A stretch of DNA of 64,000 nt from Lumnitzera littorea. Lineage: Eukaryota > Streptophyta > Magnoliopsida > Myrtales > Combretaceae. The position numbers were made by a program, and so were the translations under genes. This document shows positions 24,063 to 34,060 of the stretch, piece after piece; the first letter of the stretch is position 1, and each line of letters begins with the position of its first letter. The stretch is from positions 71,037,308 to 71,101,307 of the forward strand of contig JAMXBB010000011.1 in NCBI GenBank assembly GCA_024138015.1, in the 5' to 3' direction. The notes beneath the pieces were generated by a model. The model saw nothing but the letters and a program-made list of their open reading frames with translations, did no database searches and was not told the origin of the DNA.

Positions 24063-26829
24063 ATGAATTTCACTTTCTTGCACCGCATCAAACTTCCTTC
24101 GAATGCTTTCAAACTCCCTTCTTCTTCATCACCTTTTGCAAACATGTCGGCGAACACAAGTGAGGCGAGTTGTGACTCGTCACAGTTCAACATTACTAAC
24201 TCCAAAACAACAAGGAATGATCCCCCCCCAATAGGAGAGGATGAAGTCTCGTCACTAGCACAACTTAATGAGCCCACTAGGATGGTCGTATAAGCGTTGG
24301 ATAGGGCTAAGATTAACAATGCCATCCCAATGGATGTATATGTATACCCCCTGCCCCCTCCTAAGGATTTATTTGATGTGCTTGAGATAGGCAAGGGGCC
24401 TAGTGGCTAATTAAGTAAGAGCAAACAATCCGCCCGTAATTGGATTATAAGTAACTTCGTTATTAAGGCAATCCTTAGGTGGCAGATAAAGTTGTCGAGT
24501 AGGGACGAACCAATGGCCCTGCTGTCATGAAGGCGCTTCGTGGTGTTTTAAAAGTGGCTAGAGTTTGGGCAGTACCTTCCTCCGAGTTACTTTGAAAGGG
24601 AATTCTTCAACTACCACTGATGTAGTCCGTCGCAGGTTTCTCCTAATAAGTGGAGGGTACTGAAGGCTTTTTAGGAGCTCTACGAGTACCTAGTGGTAAG
24701 GGCTACTCTTGAACTCTTCAATCATTTTTACATATAGAAGAGCGACGAAGGGTGGCCATACCTCTAATTGTATTCAGGCAAGAAACTATTCTGCGGCTTC
24801 ATGGATTCAGTGAAAGGTTGGCAAAACGAGTACGTAGTGGTTAAGCTGCCCGAAGAGGCAGACTTTTAGATGTGATGGATCGAGATAGTCAGAACCAAGG
24901 ATGAGAAGAGGCTTGGTCCGAGTGATGCAAAGGCCACCTAAGAGATCTTGGCCTTCATGGTGCTCACACCTGGCTAAGAGATAAATGCTGCGGAGACCGT
25001 AGAGAGGTACTTCTGGTATCCAATCTCCAAGCTCTTCCCCAACATGAAGAAGGCTGTGGTGAAGAAATGGGCCGAATGTACAGGTTCGTCCTTTTTGCGA
25101 ACGCCTTCATTTGTTGTACTAATATAGGGGTACTTCGTCCGACATCTCTATTAAATCGGGGATGTTTCCTTTCCCATGCTGGTTATGACGAAGTCAGCAA
25201 ATGGTAGTGGTTGCTTCTTTTAGTTTTACCTTCTTTTTTCTACTTCTCACTATTTGAATTCAATTTCTTGCAGGCAAAAATTTAACTGTAAGGGCTCCTC
25301 ATCCTTCTATAGACAAGTTGATGAGCCACCGCTAAGCTCGAGCTAAGGCAAACCAGCCGAAGGCCAAAGTAGTACAGGTGAAGCTTAGGCTTGGGGAAAC
25401 TAGCAGGGCACGACCAATGGCTATTCCTTAAGGGATTCCCATCAGTATTCGAGACGAGCCATTGGATGTAGAGCCTTTGGGCATAGCTTTATCTGCCCTT
25501 GTCCTCGTCCCCTCCACACAGCCCATTCTCATAAGGGACGAAGGCACCAATGTGAACAAGCCTATTGTACATATGTTTTCCCCTCCAAGGGTGAGGGAAG
25601 AAGAAATGGTCAAAGGGGCTATCCTGCCTCAAGCAACTAACCAAAAGAGAATGGCTCTTAAAACAACTGGGGAGCTAAGGCCTGGAGCCAAGAAATAGAG
25701 GCCCTTAGTGAAGATGCCTTTGAGCCAAAGGAAATGGAATAAGTGGCTGACGACTTATCCCTACCAATTTTTGATGTCCTTAACAACTTTAAGTTGATGG
25801 GGATTGGGCTAAACTCATTCCAAGAGGTACCATACAACTCCCAAGATCAAGAGTTCCTGAAGGGAGCTCTCGAGATGGAAATGAAGAGGTATAAGGGGAA
25901 GCTCCTGAGGCTGCAATGGGAGGTTGGTGCCAATGATCTCATGCTGTGGCATCAGACACTCAGCTACTAGACTTTTGTAGGGTCTTATACCCCTAGTGAT
26001 TGGGCTATCCTCGAAAGGCTGTCTAAATAGAGATGGCGGGCCTCTTAAGCATGCTTATGCGACAGGTAAGTCTTTGTTACTTCTGTATTGACGTGCTTCA
26101 TTTGTCGTTGTGTTAACGGTGGCCCTTGTTTTCAATTTTCCATACCACAATTAGGTGCTGCTTCAACTAAATAAGTATGATGCCACCCAGAAAGAGATAA
26201 AGGGCTTTAGGGAGGCACTACGTTGGGTTGAGAAGCACCTATGAGAGGCAAAGTCTTCTATGAATAAATATTTGGAAAAATTCTCTAAAGCTAACCGGTG
26301 CCTGCGCCACTCTTCTGTACGAGTATCAGGGCTTTAGGTGTACCTAAAGGATGTAAAGAGAGAGAGGGATAAGGTCGAGAAGGCAACGCAAAAGGCTAAT
26401 GACTTGAAGGCTCGGCTAAAAGATGAGTAGAGGACCAAGGCTCAACTCTCTCGGCAATTAGATGAAGAGAGGGAAGTTAAGGCTTAGGTTGAGAAAGAGA
26501 ATGCCGAGCTGAAGGCGTTGGTTACGGGGCTGCAAATCGAGCTGGCAATGAAGGTATCTAAGTGCAAAAGTACCAAAGACACTTCATTGGAGCTGGTTGG
26601 TTTGAAGGTTGGATTAGAGCAACAAGTCTTAGAGCTGCAAAAGAAAGTTTTGAAAATGGAGGAGATCATCTCCAAAATGGAGAATGGGGAGGTCCTTAGT
26701 GACGCCGTCATTAAAAAGGCCATCTCCGACTATCAAAAGACCGAGGAATGGTTGGACGAGCTGGGAAACCTGACCACCAACTTCACACTACACCAGGAAG
26801 GAGGTGTCCTCTCACTATCTGAACCTTAA
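24063..26829 (+). pseudogene. Antisense extra ORF of the Tat element, PF04195-like plus coiled coil, spliced-looking
   Basis: This ORF runs opposite to gag-pol, between integrase and the 3' LTR. It starts ATG at 24063 (MNFTFLHRIKLPSNAF). Around 24570-24870 it reads QYLPPSYFEREFF, SPSQVSPNKWRVLKAF, DEGWPYL, and GFMDSVKGWQNEYVVVKLP, matching the domain that Pfam calls putative gypsy type transposon (PF04195). Two introns are suggested: 25084-25273 (donor cag/gt, acceptor ttgcag) and 26066-26154 (donor cag/gtaag, acceptor attag). The last exon encodes a Lys/Glu/Leu-rich coiled coil up to about 26829. About ten stops interrupt it, mostly TAG, TGA or TAA where CAG, CGA or CAA is expected, plus at least one frameshift. 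Antisense ORFs of unknown function are established for Tat elements; the intron calls are mine. Confidence 0.72.
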
Positions 26830-27339
26830 TCTATGCTTACTCAACTTCCTGAATTTTCAAACCTTCAATGTAAAGAAGGAAGCCCTGGTGCACGAGAGGG
26901 AGGCCACTCAAGCGGCCTTCGATGTTCCAGGCACTCCTTCTGCTACTAGGGCCGAGTAAGACGCTTCTACATCCACTTTTACCCAGTAGCCCAGTAAGAG
27001 GCCACCCTAGAAGCAGTTTCTCAAGACAATCAACCTCTAAATGATCCTCCCATTGCCCTATGCTCGCAAATTTCAATCCCTACTTTAAGTTAAGGCCAGC
27101 GACTTGAAGCACCGTCGGATCAGTACTCTAAACAGATCGAGGCTTAGGATTTTTCTTAAAGTTAGCTGATCCAAGGCAATAGTGTATTTTTTTTTTTAAC
27201 ATATGTATTCCAGGCCGGGATGCTAGCCTTCACTATATAATTTGACAATCCATGAATGAAAGATTTTTTACTTGCCTTCATTTTATACGCTTGCTCTTTC
27301 TTACTTTGCCTTTGAGCATATTCACGTAGGAATTCCTCT

Positions 27340-27690
27340 ATGCAAAGGGAGTTTCCCCTTACTGAGGTTACCTTACAAGGGGGGTCAAATCGATGGCATT
27401 CTAACTTGCCCAAAAGATGGGAGTTCCTTTGTATAAGGAGAGTTTCCCCTTACCGAGGTTACCCAAGGGGGGTCAGGTTGGTAGCATTCTAACCTGCCCA
27501 AAAGATGGGAGTTTCTTTCATGCAAGGAGTGTTTCCCCTTGCTAAGGTTACCCAAAGGGGGTCCAGTTGGTAGTGTTTCAACCTGCCCAAAAGGTAGGTT
27601 CTTTTATGCAAAGGGTGTTTCCCCTTACTGAGGTTACTTGAGGGGATTAAGTTGGTAGCGTTCCAAACTACTCGGTAAACAGTCCGTTTG
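27340..27690. repeat. Tandem repeat in the element's 3' region, four copies of 86-91 bp
   Basis: The core gagtttcccctt or gtgtttcccctt recurs at 27349, 27440, 27529 and 27615. Each is followed by actgaggttac, a run of G, a cattctaac/gttccaa block and gcccaaaagatggg. Copies differ at 10-20 positions each. It sits between integrase and the antisense ORF. Tandem repeats in the 3' region of Tat elements are a known source of plant satellites. Confidence 0.85.
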
Positions 27691-27948
27691 CCCTTTCAAG
27701 GGCTAGGATAGTGACAAAAAAGGATAGGAGAGTAAGAAAGTGATAGACAATTGATTATGAAGTAAATTATTCCATTTCATTATTCTAGATAGATATACAC
27801 AAGAATGTGCTAATTAAAATAATGCTAAAGATTATCGTCATTCCATGTACATGGGATGAGCTCGCCATCCAATCTTTTCAATTTGTATGCTCCATTGCCA
27901 AGCTTTCCCTGACTCAACAGGATCTTTCTAATTGGAGGCCAGCTTGCC

Positions 27949-28975
27949 TTACCCTTCATATGAACCCATGGCTTCTAACTTTGGGCACACTAAGTCACTA
28001 ACCTTGAACTCCTTGTATCTGACCTTCTGGTCATAGTATTGGGCACCCCGATGTTGGTATGCAGTTACTAAAGCCACATCGAGGTCTCTAATTTCCTCGA
28101 TGGTATCGACGCTTACTTGTAACAGTGACTCGTTAAGCACAACGTCAAAACTTTGAGTCCAAATATTAGGAAGCTCAAGTTCGATGGGGAGAACTGCTTC
28201 CAACCTGAATGCTAGGTGAAAGGGGGTCTCACCTATAAAAGTGTGATGGATGGTTCTATACCCTCACGAGATATTAGGTAATTCATCGGCCCAAGCAACC
28301 TAAGATCGGTCTATGCACTTCTTTAGACTGTCCAAGATAATCCGATTGGTTGTCTCGACCTGTCCATTCGATTTAGGGTAAGCAACCAAGGTGAAGTACG
28401 GGGTAGTATGGTGTTTAGCGCAAAACTCCTTGAACTTAAGGTTATCAAATTGTCACCCGTTATCCATAATGAAAGCATCAGGGACCTTAAACTAAAAGAG
28501 AATGTTGTTCTAGCGAAGGATTCAACACTTCTCTCCATGATCCTTGCCAACGCTTTAACTTCTACCCAGTTTAAGAAGTAGTTAACAGCAAAAATTATGA
28601 ACTACCGTCCTCTTAAAGCTTTTAGGAAGGCACCAAGAATATCAATACCCTACTATGCGAATGACCATGGGCTGGTTAGGGGTTAGAGGCTAGTGCTAGG
28701 TGCATGACTAAGCGGCGTATGCTTTTAGTACTACGGGCACTTTTAGGCTACGACTTTCACGTCCTACCTTAGGTAGGTCGATAGTACTCGAGCCATAGTA
28801 CCCAGAGGTAAAGGGCTTAGGACCGAATATGATTACTGTACACCCTAATGTACAGCTCTTCCATGACGCGCAGTCCTTCACCTTCTTAGAGGCATCGGAG
28901 AAGGAAAGGCTAACTCCCCTGCAATACAAGACATCATCAACTAACGTATAGTTAGTAGCATGATATCAAAGCTTT
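27949..28975 (-). pseudogene. Integrase remnant of the Tat element
   Basis: The - strand reading runs from NYTLVDDVLYCRGVSLSF (N-terminal zinc region, about 28950) through GIDILGAFLKA (about 28640), AVNYFLNWVEVKALARIMERSVESF, a frameshift near 28490, FKEFCAKHHTTPYFTLVAYP and NGQVETTNRIILDSLKK with the catalytic Glu, to EAVLPIELELPNIWTQSFDV and the C-terminal AYQHRGAQYYDQKVRYKEF. The middle catalytic Asp lies in a DNG block just before KFKEF. Integrase would insert element cDNA in the nucleus; frameshifts and stops make this copy inactive. Confidence 0.85.
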
Positions 28976-29346
28976 TTTGCCTCCCTCCTATCATCCAGGA
29001 GCGTACCTTGCTCCAAATAACTCAGGATAGGATCCATCCAACTCGACTTTAGTACTATTGTAATCAGTTCCAAAACTTCAGCCGAACCCGAAGTTATGCT
29101 TTTTTCTAGCAAGTATTTTATAAAGATTTTGCTATCCTTCACCTTAGGCTTTTGTATACTGGTAGAGGCAATCTTGGATAGCCAATCTACTGCTGAATTC
29201 TCAAGTCAAAGGATCTTCCTAATGTCCCATGAAGGGAATTCAACTAGAAGGCTCTTTATCTTCTCAAGGTACTTAGCCATAGTATCGTCCCTAACCTCAT
29301 ATTCAACTTAGACTTTCTGGACAACAAGCATAAAGTTCAAGAAAAT

Positions 29347-29990
29347 CTATAAATGCTCGGCACCAATCTCCTTGGCCAACTTAAGGCCAGAAATAAGGGC
29401 CTTGTATTCGAATTTGTTGTTGCTGGAATCGAACTCAAACTTAAGGGCATAGCAAACTGTAACTTTGTGTAGGCCAATCAGAGCAAGACTTGCACCTCTA
29501 CCCCCAGAGTTGGAGGACTCCTCGATGTGGAGAGTCCATACCGGCTTATCATCACCCAGTAGTGCTTCCTCTTCTCCTGTATATTCTACCATGAAGTTGG
29601 CCAGCACTTGTGCTTTATAAGTCATTCGTGGCTGATAGTGGATTCCATACGCGTTGGATTCCATCGCATACTTCATCATCTGTCCAAACCTGTCAAGTTT
29701 TTGCAACATGGTACACAGCGATTGATCCATGAGTATGATTATCTGGTGTACTTAGAAGTATGGCCTTAACCATCTTGCCGTGATAACAATGAGTAGGGCA
29801 AACTTTTCTACCTGAGTGTACCTGACTTCATGCCCTTAGAATATATGGCTGATGCAATATATGGACCTCTATTCTCTTCCCTCTACTCTGACCAGCACCA
29901 ATGGGTATGCGATGAAGTCTTGGAGTTGCTGAAAGGCGACAGTACACTCCAAAGTTCATTCAAAACCCTTTAGATTCTTCAGGATTTTGA
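29347..29990 (-). pseudogene. RNase H domain of the Tat element
   Basis: A 127-codon open segment (29347-29730) reads LQKLDRFGQMMKYAMES, then ANFMVEYTGEEEA, then WTLHIEESSNSGGRGASLAL and SSNNKFEYKALISGLKLAKEIGAEHL. In related elements the block is HVDGSSN; here the first catalytic Asp is Glu. The upstream RT-RH connection (KLTGMVAVLSRFISKS, TVAFQQLQDF) extends to about 30060 with stops. RNase H would remove RNA from the RNA-DNA hybrid. Confidence 0.85.
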
Positions 29991-30159
29991 AGAACTCACC
30001 ACATCTATCAATGCTCTTTGAGATGAATCTGCTCAATACAGCTACCATACCGGTGAGCTTCTGTACTTCTTGAACTAAGGTTGGAGGCTTCAATCCCCTG
30101 ATGGCAATAATCTTCTCAAGGTTGGCCTTGAAACCTCTTTGTGTTACCAGAAAGCTAAG

Positions 30160-30760
30160 GAACTTGCCAAATCCAACCTCGAAGACGCACTTCTAAGGGT
30201 TCAGTTTCATATTGTACATGTGCATCTAGTAGAAGGCCTCTTGGAGATCCTTAACATGATCATCTGGCTTTTGGCTCTTGACAATCATGTCATTGATGTA
30301 CACCTCCATATTGCGCCTAATCTGGGGCTTAAATAGTTTCGTCACCATTCGTTGGTACGTAACCCCAAGGTTTTTCAAACCAAACGGCATCACGGTGTAA
30401 CAGTACATACCATAATCGGTGACGAAAGAGGTATGGATTTCATCCTTCAAGTCCATTTTGACTTGGTTGTACCCCGAAAAAGGTATCCATAAAGCTCAGC
30501 AAGGCATGTCCCAAAGTGGAATCGATAAGCTGATCGATCTTTAGAAGGGGGAAATAGTCTTTAGAGTAAGCTTTATTAAGGTCGATATAATCGATGTACA
30601 TTTGCTATTTCCAATTCTTCTTCTTGACTAGCACTATGTTTGCTAATTAGGTCAAATATTTTTCCTCCCTCGCAAAGCTGGCTTTAAGTAACTTCTATAC
30701 TTCTTCTGTGATTGCAACCTGCTCCTCTAGGGTGAAATGTCTCTTTTTCTAATTAACAGG
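30160..30760 (-). pseudogene. Reverse transcriptase of the Tat element, active site changed
   Basis: On the - strand the domain reads RHFTLEEQVAITEEV, NIVLVKKKNWK, YIDYIDLNKAYSKDYFP, SGYNQVKMDLKDEIHTSFVTDYGMYCYTVMPFGLKN and RRNMEVYINDMIVKSQKPDDHVKDLQE. The normal catalytic motif Y-V-D-D is Y-I-N-D here, so one of the two metal-binding Asp residues is lost. Stops and at least two frame changes lie upstream. The domain order relative to RNase H and integrase is that of Ty3/Gypsy. Confidence 0.88.
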
Positions 30761-30990
30761 CCATGCTATAGTGTCGATGTTGAGGCTATGGGTTGCCAAG
30801 TTAAGCAAAACTCTAGGCATGTTTGACGCCGACCAAGTGAACCTATCCGAATTTGCTATAGGAGAGCTACGATTTCGTCCTTCACTTTAGGTAGGGTCTT
30901 AATCTCAACTTTTGTGGTCTACTTAGGTGAGGGTCTGATTTGGACTTCTTCTGTTTTTTCCCCCAGCTTACCCCTCTCAATCAACCTCTC

Positions 30991-31440
30991 CTACGGGCCT
31001 ATTTCTAGGGCAAAGATGCCATCTCCTTTAGTAGCCCTGACGTACAACTCTTGTAAGAGCTTTTGATCATACTTGCTTACTCCCACCCCAATTAAGGTTG
31101 AAAATTTGGCCTTCAAATGAAGAGAGGATGTAATCACCCTAAGGATATTCAAGCTTGGTCTTCCTAATAGCACGTTATAAGGAGAAGGGTAGTCAATCAT
31201 GACTAATTCTACCGATCATTATGCTACGTGGTCATCATTGCTAAGTTCCATATCTAGCATGATGTTCCCCTTTGCTCGAACTGTACTGTCGTTAGAGCCG
31301 ATCAGATTATGGTGGTACAGCTTCATTTTTACTGACAGCTTCTTCCTCATCCTCTCATAAGTATGGAAAAAGAGTATGTCGGTGGAGCTACTAATGTACA
31401 CCATAATTTTTAGAACCTCAAAATTTGAGATTCTCACCCC
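30991..31440 (-). pseudogene. Protease and linker region of the Tat element
   Basis: At 31219-31437 the - frame reads MVYISSSTDILFFHTYERM, equivalent to the D-T-G-S-S-A-D-I protease motif of Tat elements, with the catalytic Asp replaced by Tyr. At 30991-31200 follows DYPSPYNVLLGRPSLNILRVITSSLHLKAKF, the conserved region just before RT. Protease would cut the polyprotein; this version should be inactive. Confidence 0.8.
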
Positions 31441-31899
31441 TATCTCTAGGGCATCTTGATGGGGTGCATTGACCCCTTCAAGGTCTTCATCGGAGAAGGA
31501 GATGGAAGTGTCTAACTTCTATCTCTTCTCCCTTATAGCTAACACCTCTAATGGGGCATTAACCGAGCTACTAGTGTTTAGCTGGCTCCTGGGATGCGTA
31601 CCCACCCTCCCCCCCAACACCCCACCCCATTATTATGTTAATAACACCATTGGGGGCACAGTCATTATTCTGCTCAATGTGGGCATTCTCGATCCATTAC
31701 CTTCGAGGTGCCCTATCTTCATCATCGTTAAAATGGTTGTCATTCCTCAGGTGGGCCATATATTCATTGAATAGCATACTTAATGGAGTTCTTCAACTAG
31801 AAGCACTCTTCGATGGTATGGTCATGGTCGTTATCGTTATCGTCATGAAACTGATAGTACTTGTTAGAGTTCCAACAACCAGGGTTTCCCCGCATTTTC

Positions 31900-33181
31900 T
31901 ATAGCCTCTAGAGCAAATTCCAGTGCTTCACTTCAGAATAGACCTGAGCAAAGGGTCCATTCAGGGGCATGTGTTGAGTGTAAATAGGAAGGGGAAATGG
32001 GTAGCACTCGGCTCAATGCTTCTTCTTCCTAGAGCTCTCCCCCTCTGATCTGCCTAGCAACCTACCACCAAGGCAATCCTTCACAAACAATTTTTCTTTG
32101 TCCTACTTTCGACCTGACTTCTCTTGATCGGTATTGCGCCTAGCACGAATGTTGTCTTCCTAGTTGATGTACTTATAAGCTTTATTCCAAAAGTCAAACA
32201 GGGTCTTCAACTTGCTCTTCACAAGCAATCGAAAGAAGTCTCCCAAAGGTCAAATGCCGAGCTGAGTGGAATGGACAGCAACTCCCTCGTCTAACTAAGG
32301 GATCTCGACCATAGCGTTGTTGAACCAAGCCACGTAGTCGCGCAGGGACTTGCCTTCACCCTACCTTATGAGGTACAAGGACGATGTGTACTTGGATAAG
32401 GGCTTGTTAACTTGAAATGGAGAATGAATCTCTGCACCAGCTCATCAAAGAAGCTGATGGAATTGTCGAGGAGGTGGTTAAACCACGTCTAAGTTGCCTT
32501 TCTCAAGGTGCTTTGGAAGGCCATGCATATTATAGCATCTCCATGACCATGGAGGTTCATGAGGGTGCGGAAATGGAGAAGGTGATCGTTAAGGTCACTC
32601 GTGCCATCGTACTGATCTAGGGACGGAAGTTTGCCATTAAGAGGCAACACTTCACTATGGACACCCTTGGTGAAGGGGGTCTTATTATTGGTGACTAACC
32701 CAGCATCACCAACGACTTTACTCCCCTGCTACTTGGAGAGCCTCCTTTCAATGGCATGGAGCTTGTTAAGGTTGGCATCGTCTATTGAGTGAGCTCGACA
32801 TGTTGCTAAGTAAGCCTGTACTCTCTACAAGTTGGCTTCTTGCTCTTTCCCAACCAGAGGTTAGTCGCAGGTGGCCATAGACCTTACTGGCCGTTGTTGC
32901 ACAAGTGGATCAAGTTGTTAATCTTTGCCATTCTGCTACTACTACAGTAGGTTGTTCTACCTAGTGTGGGCATCTGAAGCTTCAGGGGAATGGGTTTATG
33001 CACTATGCCTCTCTGCTTCTTTAAGGTGAGCATAGAGCAACCTATTTTGCGTAACATACTCCTCAAACAAACATTCCATGCACTGTAGGCGCTCCTCCAG
33101 CGTAGCCTTTAGGAGGGGCTAGTTGCCTATGGGTTGGTTGTTTACCAATTGGTGGTTCTCCTACTCATCGTGATGAGACAT
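31900..33181 (-). pseudogene. Gag region of the Tat element
   Basis: A start MSHHDE is found at 33181 (- strand), followed by stop-riddled sequence with LLKATLEERLQCMECLFEEY. The retrotransposon gag domain lies at about 32680-32400: LPSLDQYDGTSDLNDHLLHF, RTLMNLHGHGDAIICMAF, STLRKAT and WFNHLLDNSISFFDELVQ. This is the classic plant Gypsy gag signature. Downstream sequence to about 31900 is too decayed to assign. Confidence 0.82.
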
Positions 33182-33247
33182 GATGTTAAGAGAATTGATT
33201 GTTGAAAATGTGTCTAATATGTTTGAGGTTTTAAGTGTAAGATTTCA

Positions 33248-33269
33248 GGTTCCCATAAACAATGCCAAA
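33248..33269 (-). promoter_or_regulatory. Primer-binding site, tRNA-Asp type, of the Tat element
   Basis: Directly after the 5' LTR the - strand reads tttggcattgtttatgggaa. Tat elements usually carry ttggcgccgtctgtgggaa here, complementary to the 3' end of a tRNA (Asp type). The differences are mostly C-to-T or G-to-A at CpG or CpNpG-like sites, fitting decay by deamination. Confidence 0.65.
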
Positions 33270-33770
33270 TGTCATCTTTGAGGATTTGCCGATAGTTATT
33301 AGGCTCTATATGTGGTAAGCCTACAAAACAAGACTCTATGAGGGGATACCCGGGTGTTATCCAGCATGACCATTCCGATGTTTAAGTCAATAGTGAATAC
33401 TTAGAGAATAGAAAGTATTTTGAGTAATAAGTAAACTTGGTGTGCAAAGTCTAGAGAAATTTATTGCTTAGTAGGAGACTGGTACTTATAGTGAAGTGGC
33501 ACCAATAGTTTTCGGAAAATTAGTAGAAGAGATCTTCTCTCGCAAGTATGAAAAAGTGGAATCGTAGTATCTGATGTGTCCTATTTATTCTGGATGTGCC
33601 TATTGACTCAATATTTTATCTTTATCTTGTGTATTCTAACCATTACAAAGTTTCTTGGACTTGGTTAATCCAGATCTAAGACTTGAGCCTATAGAGATAA
33701 GCCTTAGGTAACAAGATACGTCAGATCTAAACAGGCCTGAGGAATCTATATCTAAAAGACCCTATCAACA
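33270..33770 (-). repeat. 5' LTR of the Tat-type element
   Basis: This is the direct repeat partner of 22827-23326. On the - strand it begins TGTTGATAGG and ends caaagatgaca. Shared blocks include gatcttctctcgcaagtatg and aaacttggtg. Its position before the primer site and gag shows it is the 5' copy. Confidence 0.85.
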
Positions 33771-33827
33771 TCTTTAATTATATAAATATAAAAATTTTAA
33801 GACAGAAATAACATAAACGAATGCATC

Positions 33828-34060
33828 TTGGCCAAGCAAAGCTATATATTGTGTAACCCTCTACGGCCCCATCGGCCGATGGGTTTACCGTTTACGCGGA
33901 GAAGCACGTGCCAAGCTGCCCCCAGCACGGACGGAGAACATGCATGGCAAGTTGGCAGCCATAGATTTGTTGTTATCGTTGGCGAGCCAGAGTTTCTTCT
34001 GCATCCTCCAAGAGTCCTGCCCCTAGATTATTTTACGCCTCCATTTTAAAAATAGACAAA
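33828..34060. other. Short G+C-rich island of unknown origin
   Basis: Just right of the Tat element, base composition rises strongly (ggccccatcggccgatgggt, gagaagcacgtgcc with a CACGTG, cagcacggacgg). A 73-codon + frame spans it but resembles no protein I know, and it ends at an AT-rich boundary near 34050. It may be an old exon, promoter or transposon piece. Confidence 0.35.

Larger units (their letters stand above)
22827..33770 (-). mobile_element. Full-length, inactivated Ty3/Gypsy element of Tat type (10.9 kb), - strand
   Basis: Two related LTRs of about 500 bp lie at both ends in the same orientation. Between them, reading on the - strand, are a primer-binding site, gag, protease, RT, RNase H, integrase, an 86-91-bp tandem repeat, an extra ORF on the opposite strand, and a G-rich tract beside the 3' LTR. 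This layout, the tRNA-Asp-like primer site and the antisense ORF match what is known of the plant Tat lineage. Flanks gcttt (22822-22826) and tcttt (33771-33775) agree at four of five bases, consistent with a mutated target duplication. All coding domains are broken. Confidence 0.85.

Noticed and set aside
24050..24394. - strand 114-codon frame over the antisense ORF of the Tat element
   Set aside because: It is the complement of the PF04195-like + strand reading and has no homology of its own.
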